Source of the DNA: Micrasema longulum
Taxonomy: Eukaryota; Arthropoda; Insecta; Trichoptera; Brachycentridae
NCBI GenBank assembly: GCA_022494885.1
Contig: JAGVSM010001703.1
Location: forward strand, 186,001-250,000
Direction: 5' to 3'
Length of the DNA: 64,000 bases
The notes below the pieces were generated by a model, which had not been told where the DNA came from, searched no databases, and saw only the letters and a list, made by a program, of their open reading frames with translations. Made by a program: the position numbers and the translations under genes. Positions within the stretch are counted from its first letter, which is position 1, and every line of letters starts with the position of its first letter. Shown in pieces: positions 61,446 to 64,000 of this stretch.

Positions 61446-62224
61446 TCAAATTGTTTATATCCAGTGATGCTGCTAGGAATATTTTCTTGCAATTTTTACA
61501 TGTCACTTATTTTGTTTTATTTTGTATGGCAAGTACGTACTAAAATTAATTTTATTGCCAATAAACGCCGTATTTTGGCACTAAACTGAATTGAAATACC
61601 TCTTCATCAAATTTCTCTCCGACCGCGTATCCTCTTAATATAAAGCATAATTTTGAAAAATATCCATTGTATAGTCATAAACATCATCATCTTCACCATT
61701 CCATGCCCGACAGATTACTCAACATCCAAATTGAAAAATGAACATTTTCGTATTTTCGAAACGAGGGTTGTAATGACGTTTTTTGTCCTACTTCATGCCA
61801 ATTTCGTTTTAACATTTACAGCTGTGCCTATAATTCTTCGTTATTCTTATGAGGCAAACGGTAAGATCTTCCCAAAGAAAAAAATATGTATCTTCTAAGG
61901 TTGTCCTTCGATTCTTTTGTTCCCATTTATGGACCTTTTCTGGATTCTTCCATCATCTCACCCACATGTGTTGTTAACGTGCTTTCTTACTTCATACAAG
62001 TAGGGGTCTCCCTACCTAGGGAAAGGTACAATCATTTATGTTCCGCAGTCAAATTTTATTATTATAGAACAACAAAAACAAACTTTCATGTCGTTTCTAT
62101 AAAGGGACAGGCGGAGAGAATAGAACGCCATACCAATCCCCTTTACACACATTCCCCAATTCCTCTACATTGGTACGTATTTTCATACCAGCACGCTGAT
62201 TATTTCGACTTTTGACATGTCCAT

Positions 62225-62345
62225 TTTCATTTATTTATTCATCTAAAGGTACATGTTACAAAAACAAACGTGACCCTAACTCTATGAGGCCAAGAGCTCC
62301 GTGTTGCATGGTAGGCAAATGCGCTGGCCACTACACCACGAGGCC
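62225..62345 (-). repeat. SINE head (family A-like) fragment
   Basis: On the minus strand CGGCCTCGTGGTGTAGTGGC then CAGCGCATTTGCCTACCATG matches the tRNA-like head of the family A SINE at 43325 and 11592. The B box is degenerate and the body is missing or diverged. A similar retroposon-like stretch lies at 61975-62225. Confidence 0.6.
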
Positions 62346-62699
62346 GACACTTATACATTTCCTCATTGTTTTCTTTGAAATATTTTAGTACAATGTCTAG
62401 TAAAAGCGCTACTTCCACAACCGTTTTAAAGACCGTGGGTCTAAACTGTTTTTTTTTCTCACGATAAACGGGTTTATTTTTTTTAAATATCAATTTCATC
62501 AACTGCAATTTTATATCATTAAATATAACTTATTTCCTTTTATTGCCCCTTTCACTGTGAGTTTGGGAAATTGTATGTCGCAATTACACGAATGGTAGCA
62601 AATACTGTGTTTATTTACTTGCATCAAATTATTATTATAACTCCGATGCTTCTCCCTCAGTCACCGAAAGATTAATTCAACAACAACAACAAACCATCA

Positions 62700-63110
62700 C
62701 GCCGTTTCCCCGTAAGGGTAGGCAGAGAGGATAGAACACCACATCACTCTGTATTCTGTATTTGTAAACATACCTCGCTTCCTATACATTCATACATCTT
62801 TTCATGCACGCGCGCCAATTATTCCTACTCTTGACATGTCCATCTTCAAATATTTGATGGACTTGATCGTGCCATGTTCTTTCGCTGGTCATTCGCTCTA
62901 CATGTCCAAACCAACGCAGCACCCCTTTCTTTATTCTGTCGATAACGCAAGTCTCAGCCTTACATAGTTCACGGATCTCGACATTTGTGCAACTATCATA
63001 CATCGATTTACCACACATTCGCCTAAGGGATCACATTTTGACAGCATTTAACCTACTTTTATAATTATTTTTCCAATTCCTTACTTCGCTCCCATACATT
63101 AGAGTTGGCA
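62700..63110 (-). mobile_element. Non-LTR retrotransposon 3' fragment
   Basis: A minus-strand frame (63018-62782) encodes MCGKSMYDSCTNVEIREL then RIKKGVLRWFGHVERM, the 'RWFGHVERM' signature of the C-terminal end of many insect LINE reverse transcriptases. A short homologous piece is at 43630-43690. A (CAA)n run is at about 62677-62692. Upstream domains are missing. Confidence 0.7.
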
Positions 63111-63129
63111 GTAGAACTCCATTGTGAAC

Positions 63130-63420
63130 TGCTAGTTTTGCCTCTCTCCAGTTTCGCAGTTGGCCGTTTAACCAACTGCGCTACGGTGCCTGTCCTTCCG
63201 AGGTATTATATTAAGAAAATCGCGGTTTCCGCGGTGTAATAAAGACGTTCGACTCACACGCGGAAGGTTTCGGGTTCGATTCTCGGTGACCACACAAAAA
63301 TTGAAATTTGATTTTTCTCAAGCCTGGGTGTCCTGCGCTGTAAGTTACGACGGTAATTGGGCCTTTTGGGCTGCAATGAGGTGCAAAAAAATCTCGCTGT
63401 ATAAGTTTCCATAATAATAA
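63130..63420 (+). repeat. tRNA-derived SINE plus tRNA-like remnant
   Basis: At about 63222-63420 a head with GTTCGACTCACACGCGGAAG and a B box GGGTTCGATTCTC is followed by a body (CCTGGGTGTCCTGCGCTGTA) and a TTTCCATAATAATAAT tail. Just before it, on the minus strand, GCGCAGTTGGTTAAACGGCC (63155-63190) looks like a tRNA A-box arm, probably the head of another SINE. Confidence 0.6.
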
Positions 63421-64000
63421 TATTTTACATTATAGGTGCTCGGCTCATTTTAGTTTAGGTAAGGCACGTGTACTCAGAACGTGACAATTCCTACTTTCTT
63501 CGGATGGTTAATTTGATTTCATATATTTTTTTTTGCAAAGTTGTTTCCTTGCAGCTGTGCGCAATGATTCTGCATACCGGCTGTTGGGAGAAAATCTTCA
63601 GCAGCACATTATGGCACACTTCCCGTGTTCTCGGGTAAATTTACCCTACCGTTGGTTTTATTACCGTCGAATTCCCCGCACACCTTGAGTTTAACCTACC
63701 TCTAAAAATAACCCAAGGGTATACAAATAATAATCCGTCGTATTTTTGTGTATGGTCATCTGAAAACGACAAAAATCCCGCGTTTTACTATTGGACTGAA
63801 GTTGCCTTTTAATTTAATAAATAATACCGCTTTTAAAATTCGTTATTTCGTAATTTGATTTCGCGTTATTGATATTATTATTTTATTTTATTAACATGTT
63901 CGGCAACAACAACATCATTAACAAAATTTATAATATAAACATGTTTGGTTGAATTAACGCATACAATACTTTTTACCCAAGATTTAGAAACAACAATAAT

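Larger units (their letters stand above)
58931..64000. other. zfh1 upstream flank, retroposon-rich
   Basis: There is no supported gene. Apart from the listed LINE, SINE and repeat copies, 59090-59190 has TATTCGGCCGAATAC-type motifs, and 61450-62220 and 63420-64000 show only AT-rich DNA or unresolved retroposon debris. Any neighbouring gene lies beyond the right edge. Confidence 0.5.

Overview
The window is eukaryotic nuclear DNA, most likely from an insect and plausibly a moth or butterfly. Evidence for this is an AT-rich background, large introns with GT/AG borders, many tRNA-headed SINEs, non-LTR retrotransposon tails and MITE-like inverted-repeat elements, and a clear zfh1/ZEB-family gene. 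The order Lepidoptera is an inference. No operons, Shine-Dalgarno sites, CRISPR arrays or complete rRNA/tRNA genes were seen.

Layout: (1) 1-15296 is AT-rich and full of repeats. It is probably the last intron of a plus-strand gene whose earlier exons lie outside the window. (2) 15297-16604 is the terminal exon of that gene: six C2H2 zinc fingers in two clusters, very GC-rich against its surroundings. (3) 16605-36282 is intergenic space between two convergent genes, holding SINEs, foldback elements, and, next to the second gene, its probable 3' UTR. (4) 36283-57598 on the minus strand is zfh1, the insect ZEB orthologue. Four phase-compatible exons give 849 residues: an N-terminal cluster of four fingers, one central finger, a homeodomain, a CtBP-binding PLDLS motif and a C-terminal cluster of three fingers. 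Its introns are 111 bp, 2.9 kb and 15.8 kb. The large intron carries MITEs, SINEs, a tandem duplication and a decayed multi-exon gene with a Mutator-like transposase segment and a YqaJ-type nuclease segment. (5) About 57.6-58.9 kb is relatively GC-rich and is the likely zfh1 promoter and 5' leader. (6) 58.9-64 kb upstream of zfh1 is a cluster of broken non-LTR retrotransposons and SINEs, including two inverted copies of one LINE 3' end.

Both genes encode DNA-binding regulators. The zfh1 product is expected to act as a nuclear repressor binding E-box-like CACCTG sites and recruiting CtBP. The two genes are neighbours only, and nothing in the sequence ties them to a shared pathway. No clearly new biological system was found. 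The most notable observations are the Mutator/YqaJ pseudogene nested in zfh1, the predicted distant start exon of zfh1, two candidate miR-8/miR-200 sites downstream of zfh1, and several TIR elements with recognisable target-site duplications.
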